The translations under genes and the position numbers were made by a program. The notes beneath the pieces were generated by a model. The model was not told where the DNA came from. It worked only from the letters and a program-made list of their open reading frames with translations, and searched no databases. Shown here piece after piece: positions 1-7,407 of a stretch of DNA of 64,000 nucleotides. Numbering within the stretch: the first letter of the stretch is position 1; each line of letters opens with the position of its first letter. The stretch spans positions 451,981 through 515,980 of the forward strand of contig JAHBVB010000002.1 of NCBI GenBank assembly GCA_019637805.1, given 5' to 3'. This stretch comes from Anaerolineales bacterium. GTDB taxonomy: Bacteria; Chloroflexota; Anaerolineae; Anaerolineales; UBA11579.

Positions 1-138
1 GAACGCACCTCGGCCGGGTGCGTCAATGTCACGCAGGAAGACGCCAAGCACATCTACCGCTGGACCTCGCCCGAAGTGCCGTACTATCCCGGCAAAACTG
101 AACTGGCCGGCACGCGCGTGCGCGTGATCGAAGGCTAA
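1..138 (+). CDS. L,D-transpeptidase (YkuD family), C-terminal fragment
   Basis: Only the last 45 codons are in the window; the gene starts upstream and ends with TAA at 136-138. The fragment reads ERTSAGCVNVTQEDAKHIY and onward. The S-x-G-C-V-N block matches the catalytic cysteine motif of YkuD-type L,D-transpeptidases, which form 3-3 cross-links in peptidoglycan or anchor proteins to it outside the membrane. The final segment (TPYY-like, then a short basic strand ending in IEG) fits the end of that fold. It lies three bases upstream of ccdA, so the two may be cotranscribed. The family call rests on this one motif, since the rest of the domain is outside the window. Confidence 0.7.
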   Translation, partial: ERTSAGCVNVTQEDAKHIYRWTSPEVPYYPGKTELAGTRVRVIEG

Positions 139-141
139 CGC

Positions 142-1044
142 ATGCTGACTGCCCCCAGCTTCGGCTTGTCCTTTCTGGCCGGACTGGCTTCTTTTCTCTC
201 CCCTTGCGTCTTCGCCCTGGTGCCGGCTTACATCAGCTACCTGGGCGGGCGCACTTCAGCGGTCGGTGACCAACAACCGGCCACCCGCCAGGCGCTCTCG
301 CATGGTCTGGCTTTCGTGCTTGGCTTCAGCCTGGTCTTCATCTTGCTCGGTCTAGTATCTTCCGCCCTGGGCGCCTTGTTAGCCAGCTTGCAAGGCACCA
401 TCGCCAAGATCGGCGGCCTGCTTGCCATCGTGCTGGGTTTGCAGCTGGCCGGCATCATCCACATCCCTTTTTTGGCTTACGACCTGCGTCCGCAGAACAA
501 ACTGCAGCAGGAGCGCAGCTACCTCTCCTCTGCCATGATGGGGATTTTCTTCTCTGCAGGCTGGACGCCCTGCATCGGCCCGGCGCTCGGCGTGATCCTC
601 ACGCTGGCTGCCAATGGCGGCTCGCCCGTGCAGGGCGCCTTGCTGCTGGCGGCCTACTCTGCTGGTCTGGCCATCCCGTTCTTGCTGGCCGCCGGCCAGA
701 TCGGCTGGGTCACCTATTTGCTGCGCCGTTTCCCTCGGCTGGGGCAGGGTGTTCAGCGCGCAATGGGCCTGGTGCTGGCCTTTGTCGGCGTGCTGCTCTT
801 CAGCGGCCGCTTGGCTACGCTGGGGACCCTGGGCTCCTTCTTCGATATTCTGGATGAGGGCCGTGTAGGGCTGTGGCTGCTGATCGCCATCGGCCTGGCG
901 CTGCTCCTCGGACTTGTGCCGGGTTGGTGGGCCCGCCGCCAGGGCAAGCCGTTTGTGGAGTATTGGTTCCTGGGCGCCGGCCTCAGCCTGCTGATTTTTG
1001 CCGCGCTCTATTTTTCCGGGGCCTTGTCCTTCCTCACGCTTTGA
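142..1044 (+). CDS. ccdA: CcdA-type cytochrome c biogenesis / thiol-disulfide transmembrane protein
   Basis: This 300-residue polytopic membrane protein matches the CcdA/DsbD-beta family, which passes reducing equivalents from cytoplasmic thioredoxin across the membrane to extracytoplasmic thiol proteins. The two family cysteines are visible in proline contexts, SPCVFALVPAYISYLGG near residue 20 and GWTPCIGPALG near residue 140. About six to eight hydrophobic helices follow the expected pattern. The length is slightly above the usual 220-240 because of extra C-terminal helices. The next gene is a TlpA-like lipoprotein two bases downstream, the natural electron acceptor, so the pair probably forms one redox relay. 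The start ATG follows the upstream TAA directly. Confidence 0.9.
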   Translation: MLTAPSFGLSFLAGLASFLSPCVFALVPAYISYLGGRTSAVGDQQPATRQALSHGLAFVLGFSLVFILLGLVSSALGALLASLQGTIAKIGGLLAIVLGLQLAGIIHIPFLAYDLRPQNKLQQERSYLSSAMMGIFFSAGWTPCIGPALGVILTLAANGGSPVQGALLLAAYSAGLAIPFLLAAGQIGWVTYLLRRFPRLGQGVQRAMGLVLAFVGVLLFSGRLATLGTLGSFFDILDEGRVGLWLLIAIGLALLLGLVPGWWARRQGKPFVEYWFLGAGLSLLIFAALYFSGALSFLTL

Positions 1045-1046
1045 CC

Positions 1047-1541
1047 ATGAAGTTGCGGTGGCTGGGTTTGCTGTTGATCTGGGCTGTAGCCGCTTGCCAG
1101 CCGCCGGCTTTCAACCGGCCCTCGCCTGAGGTCGGGGCGCTGGCCCCGGACTTCGCCCTGCAGAACTTGCTGGGTGAAACTGTCCGCCTCGGCCAACTAC
1201 GCGGCCAGGTGGTGCTGATCAACTTCTGGGCCACTTGGTGCGGCCCCTGCCGATTGGAGATGCCCGCCATCCAGGCGCGCTATAATCACGGCGGGTTCAG
1301 CGTGCTGGCTGTGGACTTTGCCGAGCCGGCCCCGCAAGTGCAATCCTTCGCCGATGAATTGGGGCTCACCTTCCCCATTCTGCTGGACCCGGATGGTGCT
1401 GTGCAGGAGCTATATCGGGTGCGCGGCTACCCCACCAGCTTTTTTGTGGACCCCCAGGGCGTCATCCGCTTCTTTCACATCGGTGAGATGAGCGAAGCGA
1501 TACTGGATCATTATCTTGCCGAATTGGGAGTGCTGCCTTGA
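1047..1541 (+). CDS. TlpA/ResA-like thioredoxin-fold lipoprotein
   Basis: This 164-residue protein begins with a short lipoprotein signal (MKLRWLGLLLIWAVAACQPP; lipobox A-V-A-A-C, lipidated Cys17). A redoxin domain follows, with the active site W-C-G-P-C at about residues 64-68 (Cys65, Cys68) and a cis-proline segment GYPTSFFVDPQG near residue 135. TlpA/ResA proteins reduce extracytoplasmic disulfides, for example in apocytochromes or other cell-envelope proteins, using electrons from CcdA. The ATG at 1047 is chosen because it directly follows ccdA and yields the signal peptide; a longer upstream reading frame overlaps ccdA and is not credible. Its stop overlaps the next gene by four bases. 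Confidence 0.88.
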   Translation: MKLRWLGLLLIWAVAACQPPAFNRPSPEVGALAPDFALQNLLGETVRLGQLRGQVVLINFWATWCGPCRLEMPAIQARYNHGGFSVLAVDFAEPAPQVQSFADELGLTFPILLDPDGAVQELYRVRGYPTSFFVDPQGVIRFFHIGEMSEAILDHYLAELGVLP

Positions 1542-2527
1542 TCACTGTGACCCTTTACACCAAAGACAACTGTTCACTGTGTGAAACGGCCAAGCAGGAT
1601 TTGCTGGCCCTGCAGGCCAAGATTCCGCATAATTTGGCCCTGGTCGATATTGAACAAGACCCTGAGCTGAAAGCGGCCTTTGGTACGCGTGTGCCCGTGG
1701 TACAGGCCGGTCCGTATACGGTTGAGGCGCCGTTTGACCGCCGCAAGCTGGAAGCTACGCTGGCGGCCGCCAACGACCGCCAGGAACAGATGGCCGGCGA
1801 TCCCAAGTTTGAAGCCCGCAAGGCGCGCGGCGGCCAGATCAGCGGCAGCGACCGTTTCACCGCTTGGCTCGGCCGCAGTTATATGCTTTTGCTCAACCTG
1901 CTCTTATTCCTGTACGTTGGCCTGCCTTTCCTGGCCCCGACACTGATGAATGCCGGCTACCCGCAACTGGCCCGGCCGATTTATGGCATGTATGGCGCAC
2001 TGTGCCACCAGCTGGCCTATCGCTCCTGGTTCCTCTTCGGCGAGCAGCCCTTCTACCCGCGCGCCGCGGCGGGCTTGGAAGGCTACCAGAGCTTCCAGCA
2101 AGCTACAGGGATCAACGAAGACAACCCCTCCAGTCTTTTGGAAGCGCGCCGTTTCATCGGCAACGAGCAGATGGGCTACAAAGTCGCCTATTGCGAACGC
2201 GACATCGCCATCTACGGCAGCATGCTGATATTCGGCCTGGTGTTTGCGGCCTCGGGCCGCCGTTTGCGCGCTCTGCCCTGGTGGCTTTGGGTGCTGGTGG
2301 GCATTGCACCCATCGCGGTAGACGGCTTCAGCCAGCTCTTCAGCCAAATCCCCGGTTTCAACCTGTGGGTGCACCGCGAGAGCACGCCACTTATCCGCAC
2401 CATCACCGGAGCGCTGTTTGGCCTAACTACTGCCTGGTTCGGCTTCCCCATCCTGGAAGAATCAATGGCTGAGACGCGCCTGGCTGCCGCTACCAAGCAG
2501 GCGCGCCTCAAAGGCAAATCCCGCTAG
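1538..2527 (+). CDS. Glutaredoxin-like domain fused to DUF2085 membrane domain
   Basis: This 329-residue protein starts with TTG inside the TGA of the preceding gene (4-base overlap, typical translational coupling). Residues 1-80 resemble the glutaredoxin/DUF836 type: LYTKDNCSLCETAK gives a C-x-x-C active site, and the following T-R-V-P-V-V segment contains the cis-proline. Residues 105-310 have about four membrane helices and the DUF2085 landmarks CHQLAYRSWFLFGEQ and YCERDIAIYGSMLIFG. DUF2085 has no proven function. Fusion and gene order with ccdA and tlpA suggest that the module takes part in thiol exchange at the membrane; that part is inference. Confidence 0.78.
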   Translation: MITVTLYTKDNCSLCETAKQDLLALQAKIPHNLALVDIEQDPELKAAFGTRVPVVQAGPYTVEAPFDRRKLEATLAAANDRQEQMAGDPKFEARKARGGQISGSDRFTAWLGRSYMLLLNLLLFLYVGLPFLAPTLMNAGYPQLARPIYGMYGALCHQLAYRSWFLFGEQPFYPRAAAGLEGYQSFQQATGINEDNPSSLLEARRFIGNEQMGYKVAYCERDIAIYGSMLIFGLVFAASGRRLRALPWWLWVLVGIAPIAVDGFSQLFSQIPGFNLWVHRESTPLIRTITGALFGLTTAWFGFPILEESMAETRLAAATKQARLKGKSR

Positions 2528-2532
2528 CCGTC

Positions 2533-3318
2533 ATGCCGTTTCAGACCGCTGTTGGACTGCGCTTCTTTCAATTTGACCTGTTCAAGTCCAGCGGGGTCAC
2601 TCAGGCGATCTTCACCCGCCAGGGTGGGGTGAGCCAGGCGCAGTGGACCTCGCTGAATGTGGGCGCCACCGTCGGCGATGACCCCGAGAACGTGCGCCAG
2701 AACTTGGAGCGCAGTTTTGCCGCCCTGGGCCGCCCGCGCCACTCCCTGTTCGACAGTTGGCTGGTGCACGGTACCCACGCCCTGGTGGCCGAAGACCCGC
2801 GCCCGGCCGACCAGGCCAAGCCGCCCCAGGCAGATATCCTGCTGACCAACAAACCGGATGTGACGCTTTTCATGCGCTATGCCGACTGCACGCCGATCCT
2901 GCTGGTGGACCCGCGGCGGCGTGCCGTGGCCTTGGCGCATGCCGGCTGGCGCGGCACGGTGCAGCGCGCCGCCGCCCGGGCCGTGGAAGCCATGCAAGCG
3001 CAATACGGCAGCCAGCCGGGTGATCTGCTGGCAGGCATCGGGCCTTCGATTTCTGCCCGGCACTATCAGATCGGCCCTGAAGTCGTGGACGAGGTACAGG
3101 CAGCTTTTGGCGGCCAGGCGGCGGACTTGCTGCCGCAGTATAACGAGCGCACGCATTTTGACCTGACCGCCGCCAATCAGCTCATCTTGCAGCAGGCTGG
3201 GGTGGGGCAGATAGAGCAAGCCGGGCTGTGCACCTACGCGGACTCGCAGGATTGGTTCTCCCATCGCGGCTCCGGTGGCCAAACCGGCCGCTTCGGCGCT
3301 TTGCTGGCTCTGGCATGA
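2533..3318 (+). CDS. pgeF: Purine-nucleoside phosphorylase/polyphenol oxidase family protein (YfiH/LACC1 type)
   Basis: This 261-residue protein belongs to the YfiH/PgeF family (formerly multicopper polyphenol oxidase). Known members cleave purine nucleosides by phosphorolysis or deaminate adenosine, and PgeF edits peptidoglycan precursors that carry serine. Family hallmarks are TRQGGVSQAQWTSLNVG near residue 35, the zinc-site segment RYADCTPILLVDP near 115, HAGWRGTVQRAA near 140 (His, Cys and His ligands) and GIGPSISARHYQIG near 170. The end FSHRGSGGQTGRFGALLAL is also typical. The next gene (yggS) overlaps its stop by four bases, a neighbourhood seen in many bacteria. Confidence 0.9.
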   Translation: MPFQTAVGLRFFQFDLFKSSGVTQAIFTRQGGVSQAQWTSLNVGATVGDDPENVRQNLERSFAALGRPRHSLFDSWLVHGTHALVAEDPRPADQAKPPQADILLTNKPDVTLFMRYADCTPILLVDPRRRAVALAHAGWRGTVQRAAARAVEAMQAQYGSQPGDLLAGIGPSISARHYQIGPEVVDEVQAAFGGQAADLLPQYNERTHFDLTAANQLILQQAGVGQIEQAGLCTYADSQDWFSHRGSGGQTGRFGALLALA

Positions 3319-4034
3319 GCCGTTTGCAAGAACTGCGCAGCAATTTGGATGCGCTGCAGGCGCGCATCGCCACCGCCGCCCAGCGGGCGGGTCGGGATAC
3401 TGCCGATGTGCGCCTGGTGGCGGTGAGCAAAGGCCATCCGGCGCAGGACTTGGCAGCTTTGCATCAGTTGGGCGTACATGACATGGGTGAGAGCTACCTG
3501 AGCGAAGCGTTGCCGAAGCGAGCTGAGCTGCCACACTTGCCAGGATTGCGCTGGCACATGATCGGCCATGTGCAAAGTCGCAAGGCGGCCGACGTGGCTG
3601 AGCATTTCGATTGGGTGCATTCGGTGGACAGCCTGCGGCTGGCCGGCAAGCTCAGCGCTGCGGCTGGCGCCGCTGGTCGCAGGTTGGCAGTGCTGCTGCA
3701 GGTTAACCCCAGCGCCGAGCCCAGCAAGCACGGCTGGCTGGCTCACGATGAAACGCATTGGGCCCGGGCGCTGCCTGAAATCGAGCAGGCGCTCCAGTTG
3801 CCGGATTTGGACATCCGTGGCTTAATGTGCATGGCCCCGTTCACGGACACGGCCGAGCAGGCCCGGCCTTATTTTGCCCGCACCCGAGACTTACTTGCAG
3901 ACTTGGCTCGGCGCTTTCCCCAGGTTGGTTTGGATCAACTTTCCATGGGGATGACAAATGACTTTGAGGCAGCCATCGAAGAAGGCGCCACCCTGGTCAG
4001 GGTGGGCACCGCCGTCTTCGGGGCGCGCCCCTGA
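3315..4034 (+). CDS. yggS: YggS/PROSC family pyridoxal-phosphate homeostasis protein
   Basis: This 239-residue protein carries the alanine-racemase-like PLP-binding barrel of the YggS family. The PLP lysine is in VRLVAVSKGHP near residue 37, and the terminal block LSMGMTNDFEAAIEEGATLVRVGTAVFG matches the phosphate-binding end in pattern. The family controls free PLP levels and amino-acid pools and is not a racemase. The GESYLSEALPK stretch replaces the common GENYVQE motif. ATG 3315 overlaps the pgeF stop (ATGA), so expression is coupled. yggT and yggU follow, completing the classical yggS-yggT-yggU order seen near cell-division genes. Confidence 0.92.
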   Translation: MSRLQELRSNLDALQARIATAAQRAGRDTADVRLVAVSKGHPAQDLAALHQLGVHDMGESYLSEALPKRAELPHLPGLRWHMIGHVQSRKAADVAEHFDWVHSVDSLRLAGKLSAAAGAAGRRLAVLLQVNPSAEPSKHGWLAHDETHWARALPEIEQALQLPDLDIRGLMCMAPFTDTAEQARPYFARTRDLLADLARRFPQVGLDQLSMGMTNDFEAAIEEGATLVRVGTAVFGARP

Positions 4035-4044
4035 CGGAGAAGGC

Positions 4045-4290
4045 ATGGTTCAATTGATTCGCTTGATCGTGGATGTGCTCACTTGGATGGTCGTTTTGCA
4101 TGTCCTATTGGGGTACATACTTCCGCCATATCATGCCCTGCGTGAAGCACTGGAACGCCTTGTGGAGCCGATGCTGGCGCCTATCCGCCGCTTTATGCCT
4201 CCCATGGCCGGGCTGGACTTCAGCCCGCTGGTGTTGATCTTTGTGCTGCACCTGTTGGGAAACATGCTCACCCGCTTGCTGGTTTTCTAG
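4045..4290 (+). CDS. yggT: YggT family membrane protein
   Basis: This 81-residue protein has two hydrophobic helices (about residues 5-25 and 55-78). Between them is the family segment LVEPMLAPIRRFMPPMAGLD, the usual P-x-R-x-x-P pattern of YggT proteins. Function is unknown, although the family is often linked to cell division or osmotic tolerance. It starts ten bases after yggS with AAGG as a ribosome site and is followed two bases later by yggU. ATG 4045 is preferred to an upstream in-frame start that would overlap yggS. Confidence 0.88.
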   Translation: MVQLIRLIVDVLTWMVVLHVLLGYILPPYHALREALERLVEPMLAPIRRFMPPMAGLDFSPLVLIFVLHLLGNMLTRLLVF

Positions 4291-4292
4291 GC

Positions 4293-4607
4293 ATGGCCAA
4301 GTTTAACAAACTGTCTGACGGCCGACGGGGGGCCGCCTTGGCCATTCGTGTCACGCCGCGTGCCAAGCGCAATCAGATCGTCGAAATCCTGCCGGATGAC
4401 ACCATCAAGATCCGCCTGACTGCGCCGCCCGTGGAGGGCAAGGCTAACGAGGCGCTGATTGCCTTCCTGGCCGAGGTGCTGGATGTGCCCCGCTCCCATA
4501 TTGAGATCATCGCCGGCGACACCGGCCGCGACAAGCTGGTTACCATCATGGATCTGGACAGCGTAGAAGCGCAAGCGCGTATTTTGAAGAGGCTGCAAGT
4601 GCTGTAG
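4293..4607 (+). CDS. yggU: YggU family protein (DUF167)
   Basis: This 104-residue soluble protein has the DUF167 core: LAIRVTPRAKRNQIV, then IRLTAPPVEGKANEALIAFLA, then DTGRDKLVTI near the end. These motifs are diagnostic of the YggU/C15orf40 family, whose function is unknown. It is the last gene of the redox/yggSTU operon; a GC-rich hairpin lies about 70 bases downstream. Confidence 0.9.
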   Translation: MAKFNKLSDGRRGAALAIRVTPRAKRNQIVEILPDDTIKIRLTAPPVEGKANEALIAFLAEVLDVPRSHIEIIAGDTGRDKLVTIMDLDSVEAQARILKRLQVL

Positions 4608-4679
4608 TTCTTAGCGATTAGCCAACTTCTGAACCCCACAAATCCAACTGATAGACTCGCGAAGTCGAGCAAAAATGTA

Positions 4680-4701
4680 GGGCCGGTCTTCAGACCGGCC
4701 C
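4680..4701. terminator. GC-rich hairpin between convergent genes
   Basis: A ten-base arm GGGCCGGTCT and its exact complement are separated by two bases. On the minus strand the hairpin is followed by TACATTTTT, so it fits an intrinsic terminator for the zinc-ribbon gene. On the plus strand the U-tract is missing, but it may still end the yggU transcript. Confidence 0.6.
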
Positions 4702-4727
4702 GTTGCATGCTGATTCAGTCATCGCTA

Positions 4728-5429
4728 TCAGCCCGCGTACAGAATACGCTTACAGGCGGCGCAGCGGGACAGCTCGCTGGGTGAGCGGGCGGCTTGCAGC
4801 AGCGCTGCCGAGAGTTCCATGCCGCAGGCACTGCAACTGTCGCCAGTCACCTTGGCCACCGCCATCCCGGCTTTGCTGCCTCGCAGCTGGGTGTACAGCG
4901 CCAGCGCCTCGGCCTCAACGCCGTTCAGGGCCAACTGGCGGTCGCCTGTTAGCCGCTCCACCTCAACCTGCAGTTCAGCCTGTTCAGCACCCAGGGTTTG
5001 GCTCTCGGCGCCGCGTTGGGCGATCACCGCTTCCAGGTTGGCTTGGGCGGCTTCCCGCGCGGTGCTGCGCTCTTCACTGGCCGCCAGCTTTTCCAGTTCA
5101 GCATCTTCCAGGGCGCCTAGCTGGCGGGTGAGGACTTCGGCCTCAGATTGCAGGTCTTGCAGCTCTTTGGGATTCTTTACCTTGCCGCCGTAGAGTTGGT
5201 CTTGGTTTTCCTTAAACTTGTCGCGCACAGCCTTGACGGCTTCGCCAGCCTGGCGCAATTCGTCCTCGGCGCTAAAGTTGGCATGCTGGGCTGTTTGCAG
5301 GCTTTGCTGCGCTTCACTTAATACGGAGTCCTCGGCTAGCTCGCGGGCGATCTCGGCCAGGCGGTTGTTGGCCTGGTCCAGTTGACTGTCTATTTGCTGT
5401 AAGCGGAAAAGCTTGAAAGAAGGGTTCAC
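4728..5429 (-). CDS. Zinc-ribbon coiled-coil protein (C4-type, CT398/DUF164-like)
   Basis: This 233-residue protein has a long charged coiled coil (about residues 10-180, LFRLQQIDSQLDQ and onward) and a C-terminal zinc ribbon with two C-x-x-C pairs, CSACGMEL near residue 200 and CAACKRILY at the end. This is the architecture of the DUF164/CT398 family, which is widespread, possibly nucleic-acid associated, and without a settled role. The start is taken as GTG at 5427-5429 (MNPSFKLF...). A longer reading frame runs upstream to 5807, but its added part covers the divergent hydrolase and looks random. A TATAAT box ends eight bases before the GTG, so the mRNA is probably leaderless. Confidence 0.8.
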   Translation of the reverse strand: MNPSFKLFRLQQIDSQLDQANNRLAEIARELAEDSVLSEAQQSLQTAQHANFSAEDELRQAGEAVKAVRDKFKENQDQLYGGKVKNPKELQDLQSEAEVLTRQLGALEDAELEKLAASEERSTAREAAQANLEAVIAQRGAESQTLGAEQAELQVEVERLTGDRQLALNGVEAEALALYTQLRGSKAGMAVAKVTGDSCSACGMELSAALLQAARSPSELSRCAACKRILYAG

Positions 5430-5436
5430 AGCGCTG

Positions 5437-5442
5437 ATTATA
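5437..5442 (-). promoter_or_regulatory. -10 box of a probably leaderless promoter
   Basis: On the minus strand a perfect TATAAT is followed by seven bases (CAGCGCT) and then the GTG start of the zinc-ribbon gene. With the usual 6-8 base distance from -10 to +1, transcription would start at or next to the first codon, leaving no room for a ribosome-binding site. No such site is visible. Confidence 0.5.
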
Positions 5443-5489
5443 GTGCAGGCTGGGATTAGGGTACACTTTCCGCTGATGGTGTTAGCCCG

Positions 5490-6425
5490 GTGATCGGTAG
5501 CTCGTCCGCACAACAACTTGAAACGGGGGAAATTCAGCCGCCGCCGGTTACTTATGGCTTTGTCGATTTGCCCATGACGCGCTTGCATTGCTTGCACTGC
5601 GGGGACGGGCCGCCCTTGATCATGGTTCCGGCGACGATTTCCAAGATCGAGAACTGGGTGGGGCTGGCCCAGTTCATGGGGCAGCGCTTTCGCGTCACTT
5701 TCTTCGAGCTTCCCGGTCATGGCCAATCCAGCCTGCTTTCGCCTGGGCCGTTCAGTTCGGCACGGCTGGCGGAGGTAGTTGGGGCCTTGGCCGATGCGCT
5801 GGGGCATTCCCGGTTTTCACTGATGGGCTTTTCCTTCGGCGGTATGCTGGCCATGGCTGCTTTGCAGCACTTGCGGCCGCGCGTCGAGCAGGTTATCCTG
5901 GCTTCGCCGGCGCTCACCTGGCGGGCTTTCACCTTCTCGCCGGCCCGCCGCCGCGGGATCCTGCGGGCAGCCCGCCTGCTGCGCCGGCCAGGCGCCCGCT
6001 CTGCCGTACTGCGCTTGGCCAAAAGCCCGGCCTTCGGCCGGGCTTTTGGCCGCTTGCTGCGTTGGTTCGGCCGCGTCGAGGGCACCATCCCCATGCGCGA
6101 AGTCTTTGCCAAGCTCACCGACAGCACACTGGAAACGCTTTCCTATCAATTCGGCGAGACGCTGGAATACGAATTCCCTGAGGCGGAGCCGCCCTTCACC
6201 CAACCGTGCTACTTTGGCATGTCCGTGCGCGACCCGCTGTTGGATTTTGAAACCACCCTGGCCGCCGCCCAGAAGCTATTCGCCAACCTGACCGTGCAGC
6301 GCTTCGACTTTCCTTACCACCAGCCGCCGCAGCCGCCCAGCTTTGCCGAGGTGAACCGGGAATATGCTAGATTGCTGGATTGGGCGGGCAACAAAAAAGC
6401 TGCTGGCACAAGCCAGCAACTTTGA
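5490..6425 (+). CDS. Alpha/beta hydrolase
   Basis: This 311-residue cytoplasmic alpha/beta-hydrolase begins at GTG 5490. The nucleophile elbow is GFSFGGM near residue 113, preceded by the ELPGHGQSS segment near 75 that corresponds to the usual D-x-x-G-x-G-x-S loop. A plausible catalytic aspartate is in SVRDPLLDFE near 252, and a late histidine is in FPYHQPPQPP near 280. The substrate cannot be inferred. The gene is divergent from the zinc-ribbon gene and immediately followed by tRNA-Gln on the opposite strand. A perfect 16-bp inverted repeat lies inside the coding region at 6017-6051. Confidence 0.8.
   Translation: MIGSSSAQQLETGEIQPPPVTYGFVDLPMTRLHCLHCGDGPPLIMVPATISKIENWVGLAQFMGQRFRVTFFELPGHGQSSLLSPGPFSSARLAEVVGALADALGHSRFSLMGFSFGGMLAMAALQHLRPRVEQVILASPALTWRAFTFSPARRRGILRAARLLRRPGARSAVLRLAKSPAFGRAFGRLLRWFGRVEGTIPMREVFAKLTDSTLETLSYQFGETLEYEFPEAEPPFTQPCYFGMSVRDPLLDFETTLAAAQKLFANLTVQRFDFPYHQPPQPPSFAEVNREYARLLDWAGNKKAAGTSQQL
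6017..6051. repeat. Perfect 16-bp inverted repeat inside the hydrolase gene
   Basis: GGCCAAAAGCCCGGCC is followed by TTC and its exact reverse complement. The repeat is in frame and encodes SPAFGRAFGR-type residues. The RNA would form a very stable hairpin with a UUC loop and an A/U-rich interior run, resembling a terminator or attenuator. Confidence 0.6.
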
Positions 6426-6427
6426 GG

Positions 6428-6498
6428 ATGGGGATTCTGGATTCGAACCAGAGCTTACTGAGTCAGAGTCAGTCGTCCTACCGCTAGACGAATCCCCA
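6428..6498 (-). tRNA. tRNA-Gln (anticodon CTG)
   Basis: Read on the minus strand, the gene folds into a complete cloverleaf of about 71 bases. The acceptor TGGGGAT pairs with ATCCCCA, with U1-A72 as is usual for tRNA-Gln. The D arm is GTC/GAC around AGCGGTAG. The anticodon stem ACTGA/TCAGT encloses loop CTCTGAC, anticodon CTG. The T arm TCTGG/CCAGA encloses TTCGAAT. The CCA end is not encoded; CCT follows. It sits at the left border of the AT-rich secretion locus. Confidence 0.93.
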
Positions 6499-6550
6499 AT
6501 ATGTTGGCATTTTACCCTAAAATAAGCGACGCGAGTAGTGTGTGGACGGC

Positions 6551-7294
6551 TTAATCGAGTTGCCAAATAAGCATATCATCGAAATGTATCTCGTCACCTC
6601 CGCCCATGTAAAAGCCAACACCACCGCTAGAGATGCCATTGCTGTTTGTCTTCAAGATAAGCTTGTTATCTATATAAAATCGGAGATCAGTACCCTCAAC
6701 CTCAAAGCGCATCGTATACCATTTATTTCGAAGAATGGATACACGACCATTCCCAAACAACTCGTAATTCCCATTCAGGTATTGGGCAAACTGAATATTG
6801 GTGTCGTTGCTGTTAATAAAAACATTATAGAAAGAACTGCCCGTATCAGCCCGGACGCAGAAAAATACTCCACCGCTGCGGATACGCACGCGAGCTTCAA
6901 AAGCGTAATTTTCCCATTGTGAGGTTTCAGCTAACCAGGCTTGCGGATAATTTTCAGGACCTGTGCCAACCCAGAAATAGTTGCTGCCTTCTTGTTCAAT
7001 TGTCCATGTGCTGAAGTAGGTTTCCCAGCCTTGGGCTCGTCCGTCTTCAAAATCCTCCTCGTAGAGGATACTTGACAACGGGACATTCGTGGGGCTTGGG
7101 CTCGGCGTGCGAGTGGGGCGCAGCGTGTTTGTGGGTTGGGGCCGTGGTGTATCAGTGTTGGTCGGCAATTGAGTGAAAGAGGCGGTTGGCTCTGGGGCCG
7201 CCGCGGGCAGCAATGGCTGGATCAAGCCAATTGCTAACCTGACGACGAACAGCGCCACGATCGCGGTCAGAGTGATCTTAAGCCAAGTGCTCAT
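6551..7294 (-). CDS. Membrane-anchored surface protein with LamG/DUF1080-like C-terminal domain
   Basis: This 247-residue protein begins MSTWLKITLTAIVALF. One N-terminal membrane helix (about residues 5-26) is followed by a Thr/Pro-rich linker (about 30-70, TPT-type repeats). The C-terminal beta domain contains EEDFEDGRAQGWE, NYAFEARVRIRSGG and HFDDMLIWQLD. The latter pattern (F-x-D...E-x-R-V-R...F-D-D) resembles jelly-roll LamG or DUF1080 carbohydrate-binding folds. ATG 7294 is chosen because the adjacent paralogue starts identically and GGAG lies eight bases upstream; an upstream TTG is less likely. It is the last gene of the left arm of the secretion locus. Function is unknown. Confidence 0.7.
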   Translation of the reverse strand: MSTWLKITLTAIVALFVVRLAIGLIQPLLPAAAPEPTASFTQLPTNTDTPRPQPTNTLRPTRTPSPSPTNVPLSSILYEEDFEDGRAQGWETYFSTWTIEQEGSNYFWVGTGPENYPQAWLAETSQWENYAFEARVRIRSGGVFFCVRADTGSSFYNVFINSNDTNIQFAQYLNGNYELFGNGRVSILRNKWYTMRFEVEGTDLRFYIDNKLILKTNSNGISSGGVGFYMGGGDEIHFDDMLIWQLD

Positions 7295-7407
7295 TCGGTG
7301 CGCTCCAAGTTCCTGGGTGGTAAGCAAACAGTGTACAAATCGCCTTGGACTCGTAGGTCTGGCAGTTAATGCTAACGCTAACCAATTTGCTATCTCGAAT
7401 AATCGGG

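Noticed and set aside
5430-5807. Extension of the zinc-ribbon gene upstream to 5807
   Set aside because: The extra residues overlap the divergent hydrolase and do not resemble the family; the GTG at 5429 fits the family start and a -10 box.
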